Made by a program: the position numbers and the translations under genes
In this document: piece after piece, positions 18,289 through 26,286 of the stretch
Layout: each line of letters starts with the position of its first letter
How positions within the stretch are numbered: the first letter of the stretch is position 1
Notes under the pieces: generated by a model
Database searches by the model: none
What the model was told of the DNA's origin: nothing
The model's input: only the letters and a program-made list of their open reading frames with translations
Source: Oceaniferula flava
GTDB taxonomy: Bacteria > Verrucomicrobiota > Verrucomicrobiia > Verrucomicrobiales > Akkermansiaceae
Reading direction: 5' to 3'
Length of the DNA stretch: 64,000 bases
Assembly (NCBI RefSeq): GCF_016811075.1
Contig: NZ_JAFBGL010000003.1
Coordinates: forward strand, 62,001 to 126,000

Positions 18289-18603
18289 ATGGATTATAAA
18301 AACGTTACCGCACACGCCAAAGCCAACGTCTATTTTGATGGGAAAGTGGTCTCCCACGGAATCACCATGGAGGATGGCGAGAAGAAGAGCTTCGGAGTGA
18401 TTTTTCCCGGTTCTTACCACTTTGGAACCGAGGCCGCCGAGCGCATGGATGTGATCGATGGCAGCTGCACTGTGGTCCTTGACGGCAGCGATGAAAAAGC
18501 ATCGTATCGTGCCGGCGAGCACTTCAATATTGCGGCCAATTCCGGATTCACCATCGAGGTGGCCGAGGGCATCTGCCAGTATGTTTGCAATTACATCGAC
18601 TAA
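18289..18603 (+). CDS. ppnP: Pyrimidine/purine nucleoside phosphorylase PpnP
   Basis: A small cupin (104 residues from the ATG at 18289, MDYKNVTAHAKANVYFDGK; a GTG at 18274 would add five residues). Conserved segments are HGITMEDGEKKSFGVIFPG and YRAGEHFNI. PpnP/YaiE splits many nucleosides with phosphate. The length matches the family. Confidence 0.93.
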   Translation: MDYKNVTAHAKANVYFDGKVVSHGITMEDGEKKSFGVIFPGSYHFGTEAAERMDVIDGSCTVVLDGSDEKASYRAGEHFNIAANSGFTIEVAEGICQYVCNYID

Positions 18604-18685
18604 TCGGTGCCGTCACTGATAGGGCGGGTGTTTTTGATCATTTGGAAATTGGAATTTATTCGGCTTTCGTGTAGTTTTCGGCGAG

Positions 18686-19393
18686 ATGTTACAATTGGTA
18701 GAACAAGGAGGGCCGTTTGTCTGGGTGCTGGGAGCACTGGCCTTTGTCAGCATGCTGCTCATCTTGGAGCGGATTTTCTTTTTCCAAAAAGTCAGAATCA
18801 ACGTTGGGGACCTGCTTTTAGGTCTGGCCAATCATGTGCGCAAAGGGGCATTTGCCGAAGCGATGCATGAGGCGGCCCGGGCGCCGGGACCTACCGCACG
18901 CGTGGCTCACGCAGTGCTGATGCGGAAGAATTTGCCACGCCGCGATCTTCGTGATGTGGCTCAGGAGGCCGGTCAGCTCGAGGTGCCTCGCATGGAGCGC
19001 AACCTGCGCGCGCTTTACGGCATTGCTCTGATTGCTCCTCTGGTGGGCATGTTGGGGACAGTGAATGGTCTGGTGGCCACCTTCATGGCGATGAGTCAAG
19101 ATCGTGCCTTTTCCTCCCCAGCGGCGATGTCCGGCGGTGTCTATGAAAGTTTAATCACCACAGGTTTGGGACTTGCCGTCGCCATTCCGGTGTATCTTTT
19201 CTACCTGTTCTTTTATGGTCGGGTGAAACGCATGGTGCATCGCATCGAGCGCACCGGCATCGAGATGGTGAACATCGTTTGCGATGCCCGCGATCAGGCC
19301 GATATCGTCTCCCTCCGGGATGAGATCGATGAAAGAGCCGGCCACAAAAGCGATCTTGCTGTCTCTCCGAAGGCGCAGAAGAGTAAAAAATGA
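18686..19393 (+). CDS. MotA/TolQ/ExbB proton channel protein
   Basis: The 235-residue protein has three membrane helices: about 10-29, then a pair near 112-130 (LYGIALIAPLVGMLGTVNGL) and 150-172. The conserved Leu-Gly-Thr-Val-Gly-type stretch LVGMLGTVNGLVATF is present. With the ExbD/TolR partner, whose ATG overlaps its stop, it would form a proton-driven motor that energises TonB or Tol functions at the outer membrane. Confidence 0.93.
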   Translation: MLQLVEQGGPFVWVLGALAFVSMLLILERIFFFQKVRINVGDLLLGLANHVRKGAFAEAMHEAARAPGPTARVAHAVLMRKNLPRRDLRDVAQEAGQLEVPRMERNLRALYGIALIAPLVGMLGTVNGLVATFMAMSQDRAFSSPAAMSGGVYESLITTGLGLAVAIPVYLFYLFFYGRVKRMVHRIERTGIEMVNIVCDARDQADIVSLRDEIDERAGHKSDLAVSPKAQKSKK

Positions 19394-19812
19394 AGCTGCA
19401 GCTGACATTGCCCTCCAAGCCGGGTTTTCTCCATACCCTCGCGGGGCTGGATATCATCGCGCTGATCCTTGTATTTCCTTTGCTCGGGCCCTCTTTTGTC
19501 CAGCAAACCGGGATCGAGGTCACCGTGCATGAGTCGCCTTGGCGGCTTGCTCAGATGGATAACCCGATCGTGATCACCCTAGGTGCCGGACGGAAGACAC
19601 CGGTGTGGGTGAATAAAAAGCTTATCCCTATCGAGCAGCTGGAGGAAGAAATTCGCCGTCTGCGCAACGAGGAGGGAGGGGAGTCCATAACCTCTGCGGT
19701 GATCCGCTCTGATGTGGATGTTTCCAGCGGCAAGGAGAAGGAAATCATCAACCGAGTGCTGAAGGAGGGGCTCAACTGTGGGTTGGTCGGGAGGCCGATC
19801 GGGCGCGACTAA
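19390..19812 (+). CDS. ExbD/TolR biopolymer transport protein
   Basis: The 140-residue protein overlaps the ExbB stop by 4 bases. It has one N-terminal membrane helix (DIIALILVFPLLGPSF), with the family aspartate in LAGLDIIAL, and a periplasmic domain with TPVWVNKKLIPIEQLEEEI and VIRSDVDVSSGKEKEI. The Asp at the start of the helix would carry protons with ExbB. Confidence 0.85.
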   Translation: MKLQLTLPSKPGFLHTLAGLDIIALILVFPLLGPSFVQQTGIEVTVHESPWRLAQMDNPIVITLGAGRKTPVWVNKKLIPIEQLEEEIRRLRNEEGGESITSAVIRSDVDVSSGKEKEIINRVLKEGLNCGLVGRPIGRD

Positions 19813-19824
19813 CATTCACACGTC

Positions 19825-20643
19825 ATGTTTTTCCTGAGCAAAAGAAGGCAGCGGCGCGACCGGGAAGCTGGTCTGATCTTCCGCTGGCGAGGTGCTAAAA
19901 AACATCACGCAGGAAAACTGGTCGCTCTGATGATCACGGTCGGTTTTTTTGCCTTCTCGATGTATGCCATCCGAGTGAGTGGCGTCGAAGCACCGCTGGC
20001 CTCCAAGCGCACAGCAAGTGTCTTCATGATCAATGAGGACGACCCCAATTGCCTCAATCTTTTGGCCCAAGTGGAGGAGCGGTCTCCATTTCCCCGACGC
20101 TGGGATCCGGCATTTGATGAGGAAACGATGTCGCGTATTCAGCAGGGGACGCAGCAGCTGGCTGGCCGTGCCTGGAGCTATGAGCCAGAGCTTGCACCCT
20201 TGCCCACGATAGAGAGTGACGATCGTTTACCTTCCATTGTCGAACCCAATGCCAGCTTGCTGGGCAATCTTGTCCAGAGCTGGGAAGTCGCACCGCGTGA
20301 GGGCGCTCATGCTGAACAAGGGGAACTCTTTGTGCGTGCCAAGATCACGGCGGATGCATCGATCCAAAAACGTCTGCCGACCACCAGTCCGGCGCTGCCC
20401 CAAGAGCTGGTGGCTGAGGAGTGGTTTGGCCAGTCGTTCCGCTTTTTAATGGGCATCGATGCCGATGGAGTAGTTCGCGGATGTGTCGCGCTTTCGGCGG
20501 AGACGTTGGAAGCTGTGAAGCCCTCAGATAAGCAAAAACTACTCGCCGCCTGGCTTCGTGTGCAACGATTTCTGCCAGACGACTCGAAATCCCCGGCCAC
20601 AATCGGAGTTCTGGAACTTGAAATAGAAGCCCTGCAAGAATGA
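19825..20643 (+). CDS. Unrecognised membrane-anchored protein of the Exb/Tol operon
   Basis: The 272-residue protein has a basic N-terminus, one membrane helix (residues about 32-52, LVALMITVGFFAFSMYAI) and a periplasmic domain. In position it corresponds to TolA or TonB, but there is no Pro-rich or Lys/Ala helical spacer. Its last third (VRGCVALSAETLEAV) vaguely resembles a small alpha/beta receptor domain. It may be a lineage-specific coupling protein. Its stop overlaps the next start. Confidence 0.6.
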   Translation: MFFLSKRRQRRDREAGLIFRWRGAKKHHAGKLVALMITVGFFAFSMYAIRVSGVEAPLASKRTASVFMINEDDPNCLNLLAQVEERSPFPRRWDPAFDEETMSRIQQGTQQLAGRAWSYEPELAPLPTIESDDRLPSIVEPNASLLGNLVQSWEVAPREGAHAEQGELFVRAKITADASIQKRLPTTSPALPQELVAEEWFGQSFRFLMGIDADGVVRGCVALSAETLEAVKPSDKQKLLAAWLRVQRFLPDDSKSPATIGVLELEIEALQE

Positions 20644-20882
20644 TCGAGCTGACACTGGAAGATTTCATCCTCTGGGCGATTGGCGTCCCATTGGTGGGGA
20701 TTGCCGTCTACACGGTGTTTGTTGGTCTCAGTCGGAGATCGCATATCCGCGCAGCTAAGAATCAAGTGATCACGTGCCGTGTCTGTGGACACATTTATCA
20801 AGATCGGAGTCGGGAAAAATCGCCTCCTTGTCCTCAGTGTGGGCGGGCCAACGACCGTGGCCGCTCGCGTCGGCTGGGTTAA
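20640..20882 (+). CDS. Small membrane protein with zinc ribbon
   Basis: The 80-residue protein overlaps the previous stop by 4 bases, so it is translationally coupled. An N-terminal membrane helix (residues 9-29) precedes a cytosolic knuckle with the cysteine pairs CRVC and CPQC. The role is unknown. The coupling suggests it serves the Exb/Tol-like complex. Confidence 0.6.
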   Translation: MIELTLEDFILWAIGVPLVGIAVYTVFVGLSRRSHIRAAKNQVITCRVCGHIYQDRSREKSPPCPQCGRANDRGRSRRLG

Positions 20883-21023
20883 AAACGGATTGATTTGGCA
20901 GGTGTGGCAGCCTGTGTTTGGCGGGGCAAACGGGTGTCGAGAATGCACCTTGGTTGGTGCTTGCACTTGCTGGGTTCAGGTGAATAATGCCGAGAGCCGA
21001 ACGGCGGATACATTTCTTAATTT

Positions 21024-22271
21024 ATGAACGATCGCAGAGTTGTCATTACTGGTATTGGGGCCATCAGCCCTCTTGGAAACGATTTACAGAGCACCTGGGA
21101 CGGGCTCAAAGCAGGTAAAAGCGGCATTGGTCCGGTGACCCTGACTGATCCGGATCCTTATCCGTGCAAAATTGCCGGTGAGGTGAAAGGCTTTGATGCC
21201 GCCCCTTGGTTCAACAACCCCAAAGACGCCCGCCGCTGCGATCGCTACGCCCAGTTCGCTGTGGCTGCCTCGAAGATGGCGATCAATGACGCCAACCTCG
21301 ACTCTGAGGGCATCAACCGCGAACGCGTGGGTGTCATGGTGGGCTCTGGAATCGGTGGTCTCGGCACGCTGGAAAATGAGCACGAAAAGCTGCTCAAGCG
21401 CGGCGCCTCACGGGTTTCTCCCTTCGTGATCCCGATGATGATTTCCAACATCGGTAGCGGCATCCTTTCCATGGAATACGGCTTTGGCGGACCCAACATG
21501 GTCATCGTCACCGCCTGTGCCACATCGAACCACAACATTGGTGAAGCCTGGCGCATGATCAAGTTTGGCGATGCCGATGCCTTTGTCTGCGGTGGTGCCG
21601 AAGCCACGATCTTGCCGATGGGGCTTTCCGGTTTCTCCAACATGAAGGCCCTCAGCACCCGCAACGATGAACCTGAGCGTGCCTCGCGTCCCTTCGACAC
21701 CGGCCGTGACGGCTTTGTCATGGGTGAAGGTGCAGGCGTGGTGGTGATCGAGGAATATGAGCACGCCAAAAAGCGTGGTGCTCAAATCTACGCAGAACTC
21801 GTTGGCTACGGTGTCAGCGGTGATGCCTACCACATGACTTCGCCGCATCCGGAAGGTCACGGTGCCGCCCGCTGCATGGACATGGCCCTGAAGCACGCCA
21901 AAATGAACCCGGAGGAGGTGACCTACGTGAATGCTCACGGCACGTCCACTCCGCTCGGTGATATTTGCGAAACCAAGGCGATCAAGAAAACCTTCGGCAA
22001 CCACGCCAAGGATAATCTCATCGTGAGTTCCACCAAGTCCATGACCGGTCACCTGCTGGGTGCCGCGGGTGGCGTGGAACTGGCCGCCTGTTTGATGTCG
22101 ATCAAAGACAACATCATTGCGCCGACCATCAACCTTGAAGACCAAGACCCCGAGTGTGATCTGGACTACACCCCCAACGTCGCCCGCGAGGTGGAAGTGA
22201 AGAGTGCCTTGAGCAACTCCTTCGGCTTCGGCGGTCACAACGCCTCGGTGCTGGTTCGCGAGATCGACTAG
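21024..22271 (+). CDS. fabF: Beta-ketoacyl-ACP synthase II
   Basis: FabF extends acyl-ACP with malonyl-ACP in fatty acid synthesis. The 415-residue length is normal. The catalytic Cys lies in VTACATSNHNIGEA, the first His in VNAHGTSTPLGD and the second in STKSMTGHLLGAAGG. The C-terminus SNSFGFGGHNASVL is typical. A thioesterase gene follows 17 bases downstream. Confidence 0.97.
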   Translation: MNDRRVVITGIGAISPLGNDLQSTWDGLKAGKSGIGPVTLTDPDPYPCKIAGEVKGFDAAPWFNNPKDARRCDRYAQFAVAASKMAINDANLDSEGINRERVGVMVGSGIGGLGTLENEHEKLLKRGASRVSPFVIPMMISNIGSGILSMEYGFGGPNMVIVTACATSNHNIGEAWRMIKFGDADAFVCGGAEATILPMGLSGFSNMKALSTRNDEPERASRPFDTGRDGFVMGEGAGVVVIEEYEHAKKRGAQIYAELVGYGVSGDAYHMTSPHPEGHGAARCMDMALKHAKMNPEEVTYVNAHGTSTPLGDICETKAIKKTFGNHAKDNLIVSSTKSMTGHLLGAAGGVELAACLMSIKDNIIAPTINLEDQDPECDLDYTPNVAREVEVKSALSNSFGFGGHNASVLVREID

Positions 22272-22288
22272 TCCGGCAATACTTTAGC

Positions 22289-22666
22289 ATGGAATTTCAT
22301 CACCAACGCCGCGTTGCATTCGCCGATACGGATGCAGCCGGCGTGGTGCATTTTTCCCGAATTCTCTGCTATGTCGAAGAGGCGGAACACGCCTGTCTGG
22401 CTGAGCTGGGTATTCCTTTGTTAGGCGACGGTGGCTGGCCTCGGGTGCAGCTTGACTGCAACTACACCGCACCGCTGCGTCCGGAAGACACTGCAGACAT
22501 TGTCATTTCTCCACTGAAAATTGGAGGCAGTTCGATTGTCTGGAAATTTGAAGTCCACTGCGGTGAGACTCTCTGCGCCAGGGGTAGCATGAAAACTGTT
22601 AGGGTGAATGCCGAAGGTAAACCGGTGCCACTGGAGGACAGTTGGCGGGCCCAGCTAATCGCTTAA
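22289..22666 (+). CDS. Hot-dog fold acyl-CoA thioesterase (4HBT/YbgC-like)
   Basis: A 125-residue single hot-dog domain. The active-site region RVAFADTDAAGVVHFSRI has the Asp-x-x-Gly-Val-Val-His pattern of 4-hydroxybenzoyl-CoA thioesterases and YbgC. It follows fabF closely, so a role in acyl-CoA or acyl-ACP hydrolysis is likely. A role with dihydroxynaphthoyl-CoA in menaquinone synthesis is also possible. Confidence 0.88.
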   Translation: MEFHHQRRVAFADTDAAGVVHFSRILCYVEEAEHACLAELGIPLLGDGGWPRVQLDCNYTAPLRPEDTADIVISPLKIGGSSIVWKFEVHCGETLCARGSMKTVRVNAEGKPVPLEDSWRAQLIA

Positions 22667-22696
22667 GGAGCCTTGCGCGCGACCGACTCGTGTCGC

Positions 22697-23158
22697 TTAT
22701 TTGGAATAGCGACGGAGTTCGAAGGTATCGTATTTTTCCTCGACGGTGACCACGGGGAAATACGGCTCGAATTCGGGCAGTTTGGTGTCGCCCGGGTGTT
22801 TCTCATAGACGTAAGAAAGGAGGATCTCATCTAACTGGTCCATGAAGAGTTCATAGACCTGAGCTCCACCAATGATGTAAACCTCGGGGTCCATGAGCTC
22901 GAGATTCGCTAGGTCGGCGGGGGTGTGAATGACTTCGGCGCCTTCGGCCGACCACTCGCTGTCGCGCGTGAGCACGATGCTTTGACGCTTCGGCAGCGGG
23001 AAGCCAATCGAGTCCCAAGTTTTGCGCCCCATCACAATCGGGTGGCCGGTGGTGTATTTCTTAAAGACCTTGAGATCCTCCGGTAGGTGCCAGGGAAGCC
23101 CCCCGTCTTTGCCAATGATCCGTTCGGATGTCATGGCTACGATTGCAGTCAGTTTCAT
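22697..23158 (-). CDS. folA: Dihydrofolate reductase
   Basis: The ATG at 23158 gives MKLTAIVAMTSERIIGKDG. Conserved parts are the LPWHLPEDLK loop, the NADPH site MGRKTWDSIG and IIGGAQVYELF. FolA reduces dihydrofolate with NADPH, which thyA upstream on the same strand would need. An upstream ATG would add 17 residues from the inverted repeat region and is rejected. Confidence 0.95.
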   Translation of the reverse strand: MKLTAIVAMTSERIIGKDGGLPWHLPEDLKVFKKYTTGHPIVMGRKTWDSIGFPLPKRQSIVLTRDSEWSAEGAEVIHTPADLANLELMDPEVYIIGGAQVYELFMDQLDEILLSYVYEKHPGDTKLPEFEPYFPVVTVEEKYDTFELRRYSK

Positions 23159-23159
23159 A

Positions 23160-23259
23160 GTAGTATAAGCTTCCAGCTTGTAATAGTCGTGCACGCCTCT
23201 GGCTTGCACTGCGGCAAGCTAGAAGCTAGCCGACACAATCACAAGCTTGGAAGCGTGTG
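23160..23259. repeat. Imperfect inverted-repeat element between folA and the GtrA gene
   Basis: The left end GCTTCCAGCTTGT (about 23169) is the near reverse complement of the right end ACAAGCTTGGAAGC (about 23241). Inside lies a second pair, GCTTGC and GCAAGC. The about 90-base palindromic unit has the shape of a dispersed palindromic repeat or small non-autonomous element. No other copy was found by eye in this window. Confidence 0.4.
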
Positions 23260-23640
23260 CTACACCTGGAAGGCCCAGAATTTACTCAGTAAAAAGGTGA
23301 TGCCAGCGACAAAACCGAGGACTAAAACCAGTGCCAGCTGATAGGGCAGGGTGGTCCACTGCAGCAGGCCGGCGAAGAGCAGCTCGTTGAGTAGGAAGCT
23401 ACCGACAGCGACCGCAAAAAAACGCAGCATCGATTTTCCGCGTGAACCGCAGATGTCCGCAAAACTCCAGCTGGAGTGCCCCCAGAAACTCACCTGAAAA
23501 GCCGCAAGAAAGGCAAACACATTAGCCACCAACGGCTGCACCTCAAGATTGACAAATACGATCACAAGCAGGAAATGCACCGCCATGGCGCAAAGACCCA
23601 CCACGAGAAACCTGGAGGCATGTCGCAGTAACAAAATCAT
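23260..23640 (-). CDS. GtrA family membrane protein
   Basis: The 126-residue protein has four membrane helices and starts MILLLRHASRFLVVGLCAMA, the typical GtrA N-terminus. GtrA-type proteins are thought to flip polyprenyl-linked sugars across the inner membrane. The ATG overlaps the stop of the GtrB-like gene, so the two are coupled. Confidence 0.87.
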   Translation of the reverse strand: MILLLRHASRFLVVGLCAMAVHFLLVIVFVNLEVQPLVANVFAFLAAFQVSFWGHSSWSFADICGSRGKSMLRFFAVAVGSFLLNELLFAGLLQWTTLPYQLALVLVLGFVAGITFLLSKFWAFQV

Positions 23641-24674
23641 GGCTGCGTTGTGTGAGGTGAGTCGAGGTAGCTAAATTCCTCGGCGACAATATGGCTGGGC
23701 CTGGATTTTACTTCGGAAAAAATACGCGCAAGGTATTCGCCTAACACACCGATCGACAGGATCTGGACACCTCCGAGGAAAAAGACAGCCACCGTGATGG
23801 TGGTCCAGCCGGGCACATCCGACCCCCAGATCATGGTGCGTGCAGTGATCCAGCTAGCATACAGAATGGAAGCGAAGGAAATACAGCAGCCGATGCCTAC
23901 CCACACCCGCAGAGGAAAGTCCGAGAACGAAGTCAAGCCGGTGAATGCCAGCGCGAGCAAACGTCGGTAGTTGAACTTGGATGCGCCGCCGTGGCGTTTT
24001 TCGATCACCACCGAGACTTCCTTGGTCTTGAACCCGACCCAGCTGAACAAGCCCTTCATGAATCGATTGCGCTCCGGCAGAGCACGCAGGGCATCCACCA
24101 CCTTGCGGTCCATCAGGCGGAAATCACGTGCGTGCGGAGGGATCGGCACAGTGGTCATTTGATTGAGCAGCCAGTAGAACGCATTGGAACCCCATGTCTT
24201 AAGCCACGATTCATCATCACGGTGCGCTCTAACGGCATAGACCATCTGGAAACCTTGGTCCCAGTGTTCGAGGAATATTTTCAGGTAGGAAATAGGTTCT
24301 TGCATGTCGGCATCAATGACGATCACGGCATCACCGAGCGCTTTGGCCAGACCAGCGGTGATGGCGCTTTCTTTGCCGAAGTTACGCGAGAGGCAAAGGA
24401 CTCTAACCGGGTGTTGCAGGGCATAGGCCTTGGCTACTTCCACCGTGTTGTCTGAGCTGCCATCGTCCACTACGATCAGTTCGAAGCTGCGTCCTAGCGA
24501 GCGCATCTCTTTGCTAATGGTCTTGATGGCTACTCCGATGTTCTCGCCCTCGTTATAGGCAGGCACCACGAGTGACACCTCGGGGGTGTTAGAACAAGCT
24601 GGGACATCTGGATCATGGACACTGATCGGCTTGGACTCCTTCATAAGCGTGGAGTATATAGGTTGTAAGATCAT
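23637..24674 (-). CDS. GtrB/ArnC-like polyprenyl phosphate glycosyltransferase
   Basis: The 345-residue family 2 glycosyltransferase has VVPAYNEGENI, IVVDDGSSDNTV, VIDADMQEP and the ARDFRLMDRKVVDAL region typical of dolichol- or undecaprenyl-phosphate sugar synthases. Two membrane helices follow near the C-terminus. It overlaps both its neighbours by 4 bases. It would load a sugar onto undecaprenyl phosphate for the ArnT-like transferase. Confidence 0.9.
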   Translation of the reverse strand: MILQPIYSTLMKESKPISVHDPDVPACSNTPEVSLVVPAYNEGENIGVAIKTISKEMRSLGRSFELIVVDDGSSDNTVEVAKAYALQHPVRVLCLSRNFGKESAITAGLAKALGDAVIVIDADMQEPISYLKIFLEHWDQGFQMVYAVRAHRDDESWLKTWGSNAFYWLLNQMTTVPIPPHARDFRLMDRKVVDALRALPERNRFMKGLFSWVGFKTKEVSVVIEKRHGGASKFNYRRLLALAFTGLTSFSDFPLRVWVGIGCCISFASILYASWITARTMIWGSDVPGWTTITVAVFFLGGVQILSIGVLGEYLARIFSEVKSRPSHIVAEEFSYLDSPHTTQP

Positions 24675-26239
24675 GGTTGCTGGGTGATGGATTTGAGGAT
24701 CGGGCGTTCTTGCAGAAGAGTCATTTTTCCAATGGTTCCACGATTCTTGAACCGACCTAGGCAGTCGGCAGGTAAACTCTCGAGCGATGAGCTTCGCACC
24801 GCGAGGAAGTCCTGTTCGCCGTTGTTCAGGATGGCGTGTAGTTCGGCATCGGTTTCTAACTTCTTCGCCCGGCCTTGGGTGTAAAACTCAGCCGAATAGA
24901 AACGTTTCCTCCAGTAGTAGAGGTTGCCTGGAGGTTCGGTCGATTGCTCCCTGAGCTGTTGGGTTTTGGCCACCAGCGAGACCTGCGACCGTTTGGCGAT
25001 CAAATCCGGATTCACCGTGAAGATGGCAAAGGCGGTGGCGCAGATGGCAAAAAAGGCCACGGTGCTGGTCGCGAAGAAGCGTTTGGAATAGGCTGATGGT
25101 CGAGCATGAGCTGTATCCGTCATGCACCATAATTCGACGCTTAGGAATGCCATGGCGGGGATGCCGGTGATGACATAGGTCGGCAGGATGTTGCTGGCCA
25201 TCGTGAAGAAGACCATGGGGGAGGCGGCCCAGCAGAGAAGATAGCTCGACCACTCGCGGTCGTCGTTTCGAAAAGCTGCGATGATTTTTTTGAAGCGAAG
25301 CAAGGGCACCAGCAGGAACGGAGTCCAAGGGAGAAAGGTCACCAAGGCGTAGATCCAGATCGTGCCACGGGGGTGAGCATGGCCGTTGCCATAGAGATCG
25401 CCCTTCCAGCCGCTGTCGAGGAAGCGGTGCCAGTGTTCGCCCAGGATGAAGTATTCCAGAAATCCGGGAGTTTTTCGCTCGGCGAACACATACCAAGGGA
25501 GGGTGAGGGCCAGCATTAGCAGTGTGCCGGAAATCCATGGCAGATTTTTCCACGTCTCCAGCCACTTGTTTTTCCATAGCACCCAGCCACCGATTGGGAT
25601 GGCAGCGAGTACAAAGGCCGCCGGCCCCTTGGCTAACAGACCGATGGCTAAGCCGATAAAAAACAGGTAGCCGCTGCGGTGTTTGTTCGCCGGATGATGC
25701 ACGCTATCCCAGAACGCGATCATGCAGAGGCTTGTTCCGGAGAGCATGATGAAATCGGTCATCACAGTAGCGGCAGCGAGGAAATAGAGACCACTGGATA
25801 CCATGATCAGGGTGCCTGTTAGCGCGTAGGCCTGGCCTTTTTCCCGCTTTAGCCAGCGATAGAGGCTGAGGCTGAGCGTGATGGCTGCTAGCAGGATGAA
25901 GGCTCGCGCTCCAAACTGATTGGCACCAAAAAGCTTGATGCCTGCCGCGGAGATCCAGGTGTGCAGTGGCGGTTTACCCCAGAAGGGCACGCCGTAGTCA
26001 AACTGGGGCGTAATCCAATCGCCCGTCTCGACCATCTTCCGTGCGATCTCCGCGTAGCGGGACTCGGTGGTATCGGTGAATGGCACCGCGATGGCGATCC
26101 AGATTCGAAGAGCCAGCATCACGCCAAGCAGGACAACAATGCATCTCTTCTGGCCCGGCGTGATACTGAAATTTACGGCGTCAGGCTTGTCCTGATCTCT
26201 CGCCGCGGTGGTTGGTGTGTGTGACAAAGGGTTCGGCAT
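24671..26239 (-). CDS. ArnT/GT39-like integral membrane glycosyltransferase
   Basis: The 522-residue protein has about 11-12 membrane helices. The N-terminal loop after the first helix, FTDTTESRYAEIARKM, carries the Asp/Glu region of ArnT and PMT enzymes. GVPFWGKPPLHTW is the second ArnT signature. Such enzymes move a sugar from undecaprenyl phosphate to lipid A or another envelope acceptor on the periplasmic side. Position directly after a two-component pair suggests regulated envelope modification. Confidence 0.9.
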   Translation of the reverse strand: MPNPLSHTPTTAARDQDKPDAVNFSITPGQKRCIVVLLGVMLALRIWIAIAVPFTDTTESRYAEIARKMVETGDWITPQFDYGVPFWGKPPLHTWISAAGIKLFGANQFGARAFILLAAITLSLSLYRWLKREKGQAYALTGTLIMVSSGLYFLAAATVMTDFIMLSGTSLCMIAFWDSVHHPANKHRSGYLFFIGLAIGLLAKGPAAFVLAAIPIGGWVLWKNKWLETWKNLPWISGTLLMLALTLPWYVFAERKTPGFLEYFILGEHWHRFLDSGWKGDLYGNGHAHPRGTIWIYALVTFLPWTPFLLVPLLRFKKIIAAFRNDDREWSSYLLCWAASPMVFFTMASNILPTYVITGIPAMAFLSVELWCMTDTAHARPSAYSKRFFATSTVAFFAICATAFAIFTVNPDLIAKRSQVSLVAKTQQLREQSTEPPGNLYYWRKRFYSAEFYTQGRAKKLETDAELHAILNNGEQDFLAVRSSSLESLPADCLGRFKNRGTIGKMTLLQERPILKSITQQP

Positions 26240-26286
26240 AACAGCAGTAATTCTGCGCGTAGCCTAACCAGTGAATGATGATAGAA

